DNA of 7,213 nucleotides from an uncultured Cloacibacillus sp. (GCA_900545755.1 URAG01000093.1:1-7213), one strand, 5' to 3'; shown: positions 1-6,796, counted from the first letter of the stretch. Program-made: numbers and translations. The notes: generated from the sequence alone by a model not told the origin.

Positions 1-132
1 GGCGAAATTTCCGCAATAGTCGAAAAATCGTGGAAGGCGCGCAGGGACGACGATCTTATGCGGAGCCTCTCCGACCGCCGCACCGACCCATACACGCTCG
101 CTGGCGAGATCATAGAAAAGATAGTAAAGTAG
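1..132 (+). CDS. C-terminal end of a probable MeaB/ArgK-type GTPase (5' truncated by the window)
   Basis: An open frame enters from the left edge in frame 1 and ends at TAG 130-132, giving 43 codons. The peptide is charged and helical and ends in a segment reading [18 protein letters not shown]-x-A-x-x-(I/L) tail preceded by an amphipathic helix is how I remember the C-terminus of MeaB/ArgK (LAO/AO-type) P-loop GTPases, which chaperone adenosylcobalamin-dependent acyl-CoA mutases. The GTPase domain itself lies outside the window, so the call rests only on this tail. The next gene starts 26 bases downstream on the same strand with its own ribosome binding site, which is compatible with co-transcription. 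It could instead be another protein with a similar helical end. Confidence 0.5.
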   Translation, partial: GEISAIVEKSWKARRDDDLMRSLSDRRTDPYTLAGEIIEKIVK

Positions 133-144
133 AAAAATTTTCTG

Positions 145-152
145 ACGGAGGA
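145..152 (+). promoter_or_regulatory. Ribosome binding site of the rpiB-upp fusion gene
   Basis: ACGGAGGA sits here, with GGAGG at 147-151 placed 7 bases before ATG 159. It decides the start: the frame is open back to an ATG at 30, but those extra 43 codons overlap the upstream gene in another frame and encode nothing resembling RpiB. The same ACGGAGG core recurs before the next two genes (1263-1269 and 2170-2176). Confidence 0.85.
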
Positions 153-158
153 ATAAAA

Positions 159-1259
159 ATGAAAATATCGATGGGCGCAGACCACGCCGGTTATAAACTT
201 AAAGAAGAAATCAAAGCCGCTCTCACAGAGGCTGGGCATGAGGTTATCGACTGCGGGACGACCTCTGGCGAAGTCCGCGTCGATTATCCAGACTGGGGCT
301 TCATGGCCGCCGAAGCCGTCGCAAGCCATAAAGCGGAGCGCGGCATACTTGTCTGCGGCACCGGCATCGGCATGAGCATCGTCGCGAACAAGGTCAAAGG
401 GATACGCGCGGCTCTCTGCCACGATCATTTCACTGCGGTCATGAGCCGCCGCCATAACGACGCGAACGTGCTCGTCCTCGGCGCACGCGTGCTTGGTCCA
501 GACGTCGCCGCCGAGATCGTGAAGGCTTGGCTCGTAGAGCCTTTCGAGGGAGGCCGCCACATCTACAGGCTCGAGAAGATAAGCGCCTACGAGGATGCGA
601 ACTCGAACGCTATCGACTCCGCACCAGCAGGCGGGCGCACCGTCGTCATCGATCATCCGCTCGTGCGTCACAAGCTCGGACTTATGCGCAACAAAGAGAC
701 ATCGTCGAAGGACTTCCGCGACCTTGTGCAGGAGGTCGCCGGCCTCATGGTCTACGAAGTGACGCGACACCTGCCGCTTGAAGAGGTCGAGATAGAGACG
801 CCGGTTGCGAAGACTAGCGTATTCACTCTCTCAGGCAAGAAGCTCGCAATAGTCCCCGTTCTGCGCGCCGGCCTAGGCATGGTCGAAGGCATCCTCAAGC
901 TCGTGCCTAACGCGAAGGTCGGACACATCGGACTCTACCGTGACCCAGCGACGCTGAAGCCCGTCGACTATTACTGCAAGCTTCCCGCCGACATATCGGA
1001 GCGCGACATCTTCGTAGTCGATCCGATGCTCGCGACCGGCGGATCTGCCGCCGCAGCGGTCAGTCACATCAAAGAGCGCGGAGGAAAACGCGTCTCGCTT
1101 GTATCACTGCTCGCCGCGCCCGAAGGCATCGCGAAGTTCCACGAAGAACACCCAGACGTAGACATTTACGTCGCCGCCGTCGACAGCCACCTTAACGACC
1201 ACGGCTACATAGTTCCAGGGCTCGGAGACGCCGGCGACAGGCTCTTCGGCACCAAGTAA
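159..1259 (+). CDS. Fusion protein: ribose-5-phosphate isomerase B plus uracil phosphoribosyltransferase
   Basis: This 366-residue cytosolic protein appears to carry two enzymes. Residues 1-145 are RpiB, which interconverts ribulose 5-phosphate and ribose 5-phosphate: GADHAG at 6-11, [13 protein letters not shown] at 66-78 with the catalytic-type Cys66, and [15 protein letters not shown] at 96-110. Residues about 160-366 are Upp, which converts uracil and PRPP to [17 protein letters not shown] at 164-177, VLRAGLGM from 234, the PRPP loop DPMLATGGS at 288-296, and the uracil-site tail [13 protein letters not shown] at 354-366. Each part has about the full length of the stand-alone enzyme. The linker (about 146-159) contains no stop, no in-frame start and no ribosome binding site, so the Upp part should be made only as a fusion. 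The start is ATG 159, set by the GGAGG 7 bases upstream. Product ribose 5-phosphate is the precursor of PRPP, the Upp substrate, although PRPP synthetase acts between them. Both domain calls are firm; coupling of their activities is inference. Confidence 0.95.
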   Translation: MKISMGADHAGYKLKEEIKAALTEAGHEVIDCGTTSGEVRVDYPDWGFMAAEAVASHKAERGILVCGTGIGMSIVANKVKGIRAALCHDHFTAVMSRRHNDANVLVLGARVLGPDVAAEIVKAWLVEPFEGGRHIYRLEKISAYEDANSNAIDSAPAGGRTVVIDHPLVRHKLGLMRNKETSSKDFRDLVQEVAGLMVYEVTRHLPLEEVEIETPVAKTSVFTLSGKKLAIVPVLRAGLGMVEGILKLVPNAKVGHIGLYRDPATLKPVDYYCKLPADISERDIFVVDPMLATGGSAAAAVSHIKERGGKRVSLVSLLAAPEGIAKFHEEHPDVDIYVAAVDSHLNDHGYIVPGLGDAGDRLFGTK

Positions 1260-1262
1260 AAA

Positions 1263-1270
1263 ACGGAGGA
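1263..1270 (+). promoter_or_regulatory. Ribosome binding site that fixes the TTG start of the wecA-like gene
   Basis: ACGGAGGA, with GGAGG at 1265-1269, lies 5 bases before TTG 1275-1277. No ATG or GTG offers a comparable position before the first membrane segment, so the start is taken as TTG. The site lies in the 15-base gap after the TAA of the preceding gene. Confidence 0.8.
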
Positions 1271-1274
1271 GTTC

Positions 1275-2165
1275 TTGTTACCCGTATACCTTTTTACGCT
1301 TATGACCTTCCTCTGGGGGCTTGTCGGCACGCCGATAGCGATTGCGCTCGCTGAGAAATTCCGGCTGCTCGACGTCCCCGGAGGAAGAAAGAAACACCGC
1401 AGCGTCATGCCTCGCGGCGCTGGGCTCGTCCTGTGGAGCGGTTACCTGCTATGGGCGCTTTTCACCGGCAACCCAGGAGTCGAAGTACCGTACATCGCGA
1501 CCGGCGCGACTATGATCTTCATAGTCGGCTACATGGACGATATGCACCCTCTGCCGCCGCTTGTCCGCCTCATATTCCACCTGATGGCTGCGGCCTGGGT
1601 AGTCTGGCCCTTGCCAGTGCCTCTGTGGCAGCGTGCGCTGCTCGTCCTCTGGATCGCCGGGGCGACGAACGCCTACAACCTCATTGACGGCATGGACGGA
1701 CTTTGTCTCACAATAACGCTGATTACTTCGCTCTGTGCGCTTATCATCGGAAGCGGCGGCGTATGGCTGCCTTTTGCTGGGCTAGTCTTCGGCGTGCTGC
1801 TCTGGAACTTCCCGCAGCCGCGCACGTTTCTCGGCGACGGCGGAAGCACTCTGCTCGGCTATATCTGTTCGTCGCAGCTTGCGTGGAGCATGTTCCCAAA
1901 TATATTCGAAACCGGATTCTTTCATATCGCCTTTGTGTTATTATTTTTAGGCGGCGTCCCAGTCGTCGATACGCTTGTCGCAATGACGCGCCGTATACTG
2001 ACGCATAAGTCGCCTTTCGAGCCGGATCGCGGGCACGCGCATCACAAGCTCCAAGACGCGGGACTGCCGAAGTTCGCCGTGCTTATCGTTCTAGGCGCGG
2101 TGCACGGCGTCTTCCTAAGCTGCGGAATGCGGCTGCTGGGGCTGCCGGTTTTTAATTTTTTATAG
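1275..2165 (+). CDS. WecA/TagO-type undecaprenyl-phosphate sugar-1-phosphate transferase
   Basis: This 296-residue polytopic membrane protein belongs to the MraY/WecA/TagO superfamily. These enzymes move a sugar 1-phosphate, usually GlcNAc-1-P from UDP-GlcNAc, onto undecaprenyl phosphate to start glycan assembly at the inner face of the membrane. Diagnostic motifs are in order: an N-terminal cytoplasmic loop with RKKHRSVMPRGAG (38-50), MDD at 87-89 (Mg-binding aspartates), NAYNLIDGMDGL at 132-143, FLGDGGS at 185-191, and DRGHAHHKL at 251-259. The last is the WecA/TagO-type histidine loop, unlike the HHHFE type of MraY. Hydrophobic stretches between the motifs fit multiple membrane helices. 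It is slightly short for the family (often 320-360), mainly at the C-terminus. The start is TTG with a strong ribosome binding site 5 bases upstream. The UDP-GlcNAc 2-epimerase gene following 17 bases later supports a surface polysaccharide role. Exact sugar specificity is not readable from the sequence. Confidence 0.9.
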   Translation: MLPVYLFTLMTFLWGLVGTPIAIALAEKFRLLDVPGGRKKHRSVMPRGAGLVLWSGYLLWALFTGNPGVEVPYIATGATMIFIVGYMDDMHPLPPLVRLIFHLMAAAWVVWPLPVPLWQRALLVLWIAGATNAYNLIDGMDGLCLTITLITSLCALIIGSGGVWLPFAGLVFGVLLWNFPQPRTFLGDGGSTLLGYICSSQLAWSMFPNIFETGFFHIAFVLLFLGGVPVVDTLVAMTRRILTHKSPFEPDRGHAHHKLQDAGLPKFAVLIVLGAVHGVFLSCGMRLLGLPVFNFL

Positions 2166-2182
2166 AATAACGGAGGTTCCCT

Positions 2183-3307
2183 ATGGATAGAAAAAAAATA
2201 GTCTGCGTGGTAGGAACCCGTCCCGAGGCCATAAAGATGGCGCCAGTCGTTATCGCTTTACAGAAGCAAGAAGCTTTCGACGTGCGAGTGCTCGCGACCG
2301 GGCAGCACGCGGCGATGCTCGACCAGGTGCTCGACTTTTTCAAGATCACAGCCGACAGAAATCTTCATATAATGAAGGAGCGTCAATCGCTCGACTACAT
2401 CACGGCATCCGTGCTTACTGGCGCTGGAGAATATTACGATGAGACTCTGCCGTCCGCGGTGCTCGTACACGGGGACACGACGACGACCTTCGCCGCGGGC
2501 CTAGCGGCCTTCTACCGCGGCATACCAGTAGGCCATGTCGAGGCCGGGCTGCGCAGTTGGAATATGCGTCTGCCGTTCCCCGAAGAGATGAACCGCGTCC
2601 TTGTAGATAAGTTCGCGTCGTGGGGCTTCGCGCCGACGGCGCTTGCAGCGGAAAACCTCAGAAAAGAGGGAATGGCAGAGAACGCAATAAGCGTCACCGG
2701 CAACACGGTCATCGACGCGCTCTTCTATACAGTCGCCGCGCGCACGAAACCGGACTGCAAAGAGCTCAGGGCTCTGCCGGAGCATGCGCCGTTCGTGCTT
2801 GTCACGGCGCACAGGCGCGAGTCGTGGGGCGCTCCGCTTGAGGACATCTGCTCCGCGCTCACCGATATTCTCGACGCGCATCCAGAGCTCTGGATGGTCG
2901 TCCCGATGCACAAAAATCCAGCCGTACGCGAGATTATACATAAACACCTCGACGGACGCGCAAAGGTAATACTCTGCGATCCGCTTGACTACCCGGATTT
3001 CGTTTGGGCCATGAACAGTTCGAAGTTTATTCTAAGCGACAGCGGCGGAGTGCAGGAGGAGGCCTCGGCAATCAAGAAGCCGGTGCTGATACTGCGAGAC
3101 GTGACCGAGCGTCCGGAAGCCGTGGAGTACGGAAGCGGCGTGCTTGTAGGCGTGAACCGCGGAAAAATAAGGAATGCCGCGCTGAAGCTGCTTGAGGACG
3201 CGCAGGCGATACCCGATATAGAACGCCGCTGCGACGCGCAGCCGTTCGGCGACGGCACGGCATCGCTGAAGATTGCAGAAACTTTGAAGGAGAGTCTGCT
3301 GAATTAA
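2183..3307 (+). CDS. wecB: UDP-N-acetylglucosamine 2-epimerase (non-hydrolysing)
   Basis: This 374-residue cytosolic enzyme interconverts UDP-GlcNAc and UDP-ManNAc, supplying ManNAc units for surface glycans. Its length matches the WecB/MnaA family. Motifs run in order: GTRPEAIKMAP at 11-21, TGQH at 39-42, HGDTTTT at 96-102 (Asp98), HVEAGLRS at 118-125 (Glu120), PFPEEMNR at 131-138 (Glu134), then TAHRRESWG, DSGGVQEEAS and RDVTERPEAVEYG, which form the nucleotide-sugar site of the GT-B fold. The conserved acidic and histidine residues expected for catalysis are all present, so it should be active. ATG 2183 has GGAGG at 2172-2176, 6 bases upstream. The gene follows the wecA-like gene by 17 bases and ends at TAA directly touching the murA ATG. 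Both neighbours use UDP-GlcNAc as well. mnaA is an equally valid name. Confidence 0.96.
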   Translation: MDRKKIVCVVGTRPEAIKMAPVVIALQKQEAFDVRVLATGQHAAMLDQVLDFFKITADRNLHIMKERQSLDYITASVLTGAGEYYDETLPSAVLVHGDTTTTFAAGLAAFYRGIPVGHVEAGLRSWNMRLPFPEEMNRVLVDKFASWGFAPTALAAENLRKEGMAENAISVTGNTVIDALFYTVAARTKPDCKELRALPEHAPFVLVTAHRRESWGAPLEDICSALTDILDAHPELWMVVPMHKNPAVREIIHKHLDGRAKVILCDPLDYPDFVWAMNSSKFILSDSGGVQEEASAIKKPVLILRDVTERPEAVEYGSGVLVGVNRGKIRNAALKLLEDAQAIPDIERRCDAQPFGDGTASLKIAETLKESLLN

Positions 3308-4600
3308 ATGGGGAACCACGGAGAGAAGAGATTCGCTGACGAAATGACGCTGACCGGCGGCAGGCCGCTCGTCGGCACGATAAATGTGCAGGGCGCGAAG
3401 AACGCCGCGCTCCCCGTAATGGCTGCCGCTATATTGCTGCGCGGACAGAGCCTGCGCCTCGAAGGGGTGCCCGACCTTTACGACATCCAGACGATGTGCT
3501 ATCTCCTGCGTCATCTTGGCGCTGAAGTAGAGTTTGAAAATGGCTGCATGACAATAAACGTCCCGGACGAGATAGAGTGCGAGACCCCCGTCGAGCTTGT
3601 GCGTAAAATGCGCGCCTCGTCGCTTGTCCTCGGTCCGCTCACCGCGAGATGCGGACGTGCCGTGATGCCGCTGCCGGGAGGCTGCGATCTCGGGAGCCGC
3701 CCGCTTGACTTCCACCTGAAAGGGCTCGCGAAGATGGGAGCGGATATCGAGCTCAAGGCAGGGGCGGTGACGGCGACGGCGGGGCGGCTCAAGGGAGCTA
3801 CGATAACGCTTGACTTCCCGTCTGTCGGCGCGACGGAAAATTTAATGATGGCGGCTTCGCTCGCCGAGGGCACGACCTTTATAGAAAACGCCGCGAAGGA
3901 GCCTGAAATCTCCAACCTCGCGGAAATCCTACGTCTTATGGGCGTGCAGATCAAGGGAGGCGGCACAGAGGTAATCAGGATTACAGGCGTGAATGAGCTC
4001 CACTCCGCTAGCGGCGATATAATCCCAGACCGCATAGAGGCGGCTACGTACCTCATGGCGGGAGTCATAACGAAAGGCTGCGTCACTGTGCGCGGCATCG
4101 CGCCTGAATTACTTGAAGCCGTCCTTAACAAGATGGATGAAGCGGGCGTGGACATCGACATATTCAACGGAGAGATAACTGCTAAATGGAAAGGGCCGCT
4201 CCAGGGCGTCACAGTCAAAACCCTGCCGTTCCCAGGATTCCCAACTGATACGCAGCCGCAAATAATGGCGTTGCTGACGCTTGCGAACGGCAACAGCGTC
4301 ATACACGAAAGCGTATTTGACTCGCGCCTGCTCCACATAGATGAATTCAGGAAAATGGGCGCTAAGATAGAGGTTCAGGACAACGTTGCGATAGTCACAG
4401 GAGTGAACAAGCTGACTGGAGCCGAAGTGCTTTCATCGAACCTGCGCGCCGGCGCTGCGCTCATCATGCTCGGTCTTGCAGCGGAAGGAAAGACGACAGT
4501 GCGCGGCCTCGAACACGTCTGGCGCGGATATGAGGGGCTCGTCGATAAATTCCGTTCTCTCGGCGCTGAGATAGAGATAGCGGAGCCGACGGTGGAGTAA
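3308..4600 (+). CDS. murA: UDP-N-acetylglucosamine 1-carboxyvinyltransferase
   Basis: MurA transfers enolpyruvyl from phosphoenolpyruvate to UDP-GlcNAc, the first committed step of peptidoglycan synthesis, in the cytosol. The 430-residue protein has the expected length and EPSP-synthase-like inside-out barrel motifs. GAKNA at 29-33 holds the substrate-binding Lys31 and Asn32. PGGCDLGSRP at 123-132 holds catalytic Cys126, so it is the Cys type normally sensitive to fosfomycin and not the Asp variant. FPTDTQPQ from 311 holds Asp314, LRAGAAL begins at 379, and WRGYEG holds Arg406; these match the E. coli C115, D305 and R397 spacing. The ATG directly follows the wecB TAA, and AAGGAGA at 3287-3293 lies a rather long 14 bases upstream. 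An alternative ATG at 3344 would give a shorter N-terminus nearer the family norm, but it lacks a well-placed ribosome binding site. The stop touches the next ATG. Confidence 0.96.
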   Translation: MGNHGEKRFADEMTLTGGRPLVGTINVQGAKNAALPVMAAAILLRGQSLRLEGVPDLYDIQTMCYLLRHLGAEVEFENGCMTINVPDEIECETPVELVRKMRASSLVLGPLTARCGRAVMPLPGGCDLGSRPLDFHLKGLAKMGADIELKAGAVTATAGRLKGATITLDFPSVGATENLMMAASLAEGTTFIENAAKEPEISNLAEILRLMGVQIKGGGTEVIRITGVNELHSASGDIIPDRIEAATYLMAGVITKGCVTVRGIAPELLEAVLNKMDEAGVDIDIFNGEITAKWKGPLQGVTVKTLPFPGFPTDTQPQIMALLTLANGNSVIHESVFDSRLLHIDEFRKMGAKIEVQDNVAIVTGVNKLTGAEVLSSNLRAGAALIMLGLAAEGKTTVRGLEHVWRGYEGLVDKFRSLGAEIEIAEPTVE

Positions 4601-5437
4601 ATGGCGGGAAACGCTTTTATCCCAGGAGTAACAACGTCGGCCTTCGTCGGCTCTGCCGGGACCGGTAAGAGCCAGCGCGCGCAGCTTGTCGCCTCGCTCG
4701 TCAACGCCGACTACATCATTGACGACGGCCTTGTGATACACAAGGGCAGCATCGTCTGCGGCAAGAGCGCGAAATCCGAACGCAACCAAATAAGCGCTAT
4801 ACGGCGCGCTCTATTTGAGTTCGAAGACCACCGCCGCGAAGTCGTCGCTTATTTCCACTCGGTGGCGCCCTGCTCGGTAATGGTAATCGCCACGTCGGAC
4901 AACATGGCGCTGAAGATTTTAAAAAAGCTCGAACTCCCCGCGCCTGAACAGATAGTCCACATAGAGGACGTCGCGACGCCGGAGGAGATAGTCAAGGCGC
5001 GGCGTGAGCGCTTCGGCAAGGGACAGCACGTCATTCCGGTCTCGCACGTGCTTGTGCGCAAAAATTTTGCGGGAAAGCTTGTAGGGCAGCTGCGCGTATT
5101 CTGGAAATCGAAGGACAAGCACGAGGGAGAGAAGACTATAGTCCGCCCCCCCTTCAGCTTTTATGGCGAAGTCCATATAGAGACCGAAGCTATAGAGCAG
5201 CTCGCCTCGTTCATAGCGGGGCGCACTGCGCAGGTAGTCAAGGTCAACGAGGTCAAGGCTTCGCCGGGGGAAGAAGAGACTCTTTCGATAGACCTCAAAC
5301 TCACCGTCACGGTCGGAGAAAGGAATCTCATCGGAGTGGCCTCGCTCGTCAAGCAGCGTATAGCTGCAAGCCTGCGTTACTTCACCGGCCTTGACGTCAG
5401 GAGCGTGAACGTAGTCATAGCGGAGGTGATAGTGTGA
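4601..5437 (+). CDS. P-loop NTPase-like protein with a C-terminal Asp23/Gls24 (YloU-like) domain
   Basis: This 278-residue soluble protein has two parts. Residues 1 to about 165 hold a Walker A motif, GSAGTGKS, at 17-24. After it come an acidic DYIIDDGLVIHKG segment (37-49), CGKSAKSE (53-60), a hydrophobic strand ending in ATSD (97-100) that could serve as Walker B or a sensor, an IEDVATPEEI segment (121-130) and GKGQHVIPV (139-147). I do not recognise a named enzyme; the segments have the feel of a conserved but uncharacterised ATP-binding family. A Pro-rich, charged linker (about 165-187) leads to residues 188-278. These resemble the Asp23/Gls24/YloU family: YGEVHIETEAIEQLASFIAG at its head, then SIDLKLTVTVGERNLIGVA and a final TGLDVRSVNVVIAEV strand. 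ATG 4601 abuts the murA TAA, with GGTGGAG just before it, so translation is probably coupled to murA. There is no signal peptide or membrane segment. A role in cell-envelope regulation is inference from the Asp23 domain and neighbours. Confidence 0.8.
   Translation: MAGNAFIPGVTTSAFVGSAGTGKSQRAQLVASLVNADYIIDDGLVIHKGSIVCGKSAKSERNQISAIRRALFEFEDHRREVVAYFHSVAPCSVMVIATSDNMALKILKKLELPAPEQIVHIEDVATPEEIVKARRERFGKGQHVIPVSHVLVRKNFAGKLVGQLRVFWKSKDKHEGEKTIVRPPFSFYGEVHIETEAIEQLASFIAGRTAQVVKVNEVKASPGEEETLSIDLKLTVTVGERNLIGVASLVKQRIAASLRYFTGLDVRSVNVVIAEVIV
5422..5430 (+). promoter_or_regulatory. Ribosome binding site that fixes the GTG start of the uracil-DNA glycosylase gene
   Basis: GGAGGTGAT is a nine-base match to the complement of the 16S rRNA 3' end and is the longest such match seen at a gene start in this window. 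It lies inside the last codons of the upstream gene, with GGAGG 7 bases before GTG 5434. It supports the GTG start and the 4-base GTGA overlap. Confidence 0.85.
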
Positions 5438-6096
5438 GCGACGGCAGGGAAGTGCTTCTGAAACTGTCGCCAGAAGAACGCGCTGAAGTGAAGCGGAAAC
5501 TCTGGGAAGAGGCCAGGCAGAACACGCTCGAATGCGTCGCTTGTCCGCTTGCTGAAACGCGTACGAAGGTCGTCTTCGGCGACGGAGACCCCGACAGCAA
5601 ACTTATGTTTATAGGCGAGGGGCCCGGCGCTGACGAAGACGCGCAGGGGCTTCCGTTCGTCGGCCGCGCAGGCCAGCTTCTGACGCAGATACTGACTGCC
5701 GCTGGAATCAGCCGCAAAGAGGTCTACATAACTAACATTGTTAAATGCAGGCCGCCTGGAAACCGTGTGCCGTCGCCTGAGGAGAGCGTTGTGTGCGGAC
5801 GCCACCTCCAGACGCAGATAATGCTTATCAACCCTCTGCTTATTGTTTTGCTCGGCAACACGCCGACGCGCTGGATGCTCCAGACGACAGAGGGGATAAC
5901 GAAACTGCGCGGACGATGGTTCGAGTGGCGCGGCACGGCAGTAATGCCTATGTTTCACCCGAGCTATCTGCTCCGCAACGCGAGCTCGAAGGAGGGCAGC
6001 CCGAAGCATCTGACCTGGATCGACATTCAGGAGGTAAAGCGCCAGTGGGAGGCCGTGAAGCGAACCGGCACGCTGGACTCTGTAAAGTTTGGATAA
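5434..6096 (+). CDS. Uracil-DNA glycosylase, family 4 (iron-sulfur type)
   Basis: This 220-residue enzyme excises uracil from DNA arising from cytosine deamination or dUTP misincorporation, beginning base excision repair. Family 4 marks are clear. The four cluster cysteines are Cys34 and Cys37 (CVAC), Cys105 (KCRPPGNR) and Cys121; the 16-residue spacing of the last pair matches Thermus UDGa (C86, C102). The catalytic motif GEGPGADEDAQGLPFVG occupies 61-77, followed by TNIVKCRPPGN at 100-110 and HPSYLLRN at 175-182. Family 4 enzymes are typical of thermophiles and of many anaerobes that lack Ung. The N-terminal 30 residues are a charged helical extension. GTG start and TGA stop of the upstream gene overlap by 4 bases, indicating translational coupling. 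It is functionally out of place among envelope genes. Such proteins are often labelled as phage SPO1 DNA polymerase-like, but there is no polymerase domain here. Confidence 0.95.
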   Translation: MSDGREVLLKLSPEERAEVKRKLWEEARQNTLECVACPLAETRTKVVFGDGDPDSKLMFIGEGPGADEDAQGLPFVGRAGQLLTQILTAAGISRKEVYITNIVKCRPPGNRVPSPEESVVCGRHLQTQIMLINPLLIVLLGNTPTRWMLQTTEGITKLRGRWFEWRGTAVMPMFHPSYLLRNASSKEGSPKHLTWIDIQEVKRQWEAVKRTGTLDSVKFG

Positions 6097-6103
6097 ACTG
6101 ACG

Positions 6104-6796
6104 ATGGAAACGACGAAGAAACTCGAACACGTAGCGATAATAATGGACGGCAACGGCCGCTGGGCTAAGTCGCGTGGCCTGCCTCGCGTGATGGGCCACC
6201 ACGCGGGGGTAAAGGCCGTCGAACGCACCGTGCGCGCTGCGAAGGAGCTGGGGATACCGTATCTTTCGCTCTACGCATTCTCTACCGAAAACTGGAAACG
6301 GCCGCGCGGCGAGGTGTTGGGCTTGATGGGGCTGTTCCGTTACTACCTGCGCGCGAAGCTTGAAGAACTTTGCAAAGAGGAGGTGCGGCTGCGCTTCGCA
6401 GGGGAATTGCATGCGCTGCCGCATGACATAGTCACGATACTCGACGAGACTGCGGAGAAGACGAAGGCGTTCCGTGGCACGCAGCTGATTACATGCGTCA
6501 ACTACGGCGGACGGCGTGAAATTCTCGACGCTGTGAACAAAATACTCGCAGCAGGCAAGACGGGGCCCGTGACGGAAGAGGCGTTCCGGAAATATCTCTA
6601 TCTTCCGGACGTGCCGGACCCTGACTTGATCATACGCACGAGCGGCGAACTACGTCTCTCAAACTTCTGGCTCTGGCAGAGCGCTTACAGCGAATATTAT
6701 TTCACCCCGACCCTTTGGCCCGATTTCGGGCGCGAGGCGCTATGCCGCGCCCTGTGGGATTACAGCGCCCGCAAGCGCCGCTTCGGCCGCGCGTGA
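6104..6796 (+). CDS. uppS: Undecaprenyl diphosphate synthase (cis-prenyltransferase)
   Basis: UppS adds isopentenyl diphosphate units in cis to farnesyl diphosphate, making the C55 carrier used by peptidoglycan and surface glycan pathways. The 230-residue protein has the family length and all signatures: IIMDGNGRWA at 12-21 with the Mg/diphosphate-binding Asp15, GHHAGVKAVE, LSLYAFSTENWKRP, and near the C-terminus RTSGELRLSNFWLWQSAYSE followed by WPDF. Specificity for C55 is assumed from family and context. The start is taken as ATG 6104, 7 bases after the upstream TAA. The frame is also open from TTG 6089, which would overlap the glycosylase gene by 8 bases, but neither site has a strong ribosome binding site (only TGGA at 6090-6093). 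The downstream cdsA-like gene gives the uppS-cdsA order common in bacteria. The carrier made here would be used by the WecA-like enzyme upstream in the same block. Confidence 0.95.
   Translation: METTKKLEHVAIIMDGNGRWAKSRGLPRVMGHHAGVKAVERTVRAAKELGIPYLSLYAFSTENWKRPRGEVLGLMGLFRYYLRAKLEELCKEEVRLRFAGELHALPHDIVTILDETAEKTKAFRGTQLITCVNYGGRREILDAVNKILAAGKTGPVTEEAFRKYLYLPDVPDPDLIIRTSGELRLSNFWLWQSAYSEYYFTPTLWPDFGREALCRALWDYSARKRRFGRA

Noticed and set aside
30..158. N-terminal extension of the RpiB-Upp frame back to ATG 30
   Set aside because: It overlaps the preceding gene in another frame, has no RpiB-like content, and a strong ribosome binding site marks ATG 159.
590..640. Separate start for a stand-alone upp gene within the fusion
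   Set aside because: There is no in-frame ATG, GTG or TTG with a ribosome binding site in the linker. The first in-frame ATG lies inside the conserved UPRTase N-terminus.
3032..3715. Minus-strand open frame of about 227 codons spanning the wecB-murA junction
   Set aside because: It covers two clear plus-strand genes and has no family resemblance or credible start context.
3511..4338. Minus-strand open frame of about 275 codons inside murA
   Set aside because: The plus strand encodes intact MurA with all catalytic residues. The reverse frame is Ser/Pro-rich shadow sequence without motifs.
6089..6103. TTG start for uppS overlapping the glycosylase gene
   Set aside because: It adds only five residues and has no ribosome binding site. 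ATG 6104 fits the family N-terminus better, though the TTG is not excluded.
5377..6228. Long minus-strand open frame of about 283 codons across the glycosylase gene
   Set aside because: It lies opposite strongly supported genes, is rich in Arg/Ser/Ala as expected of GC-rich antisense frames, and shows no recognisable motif.
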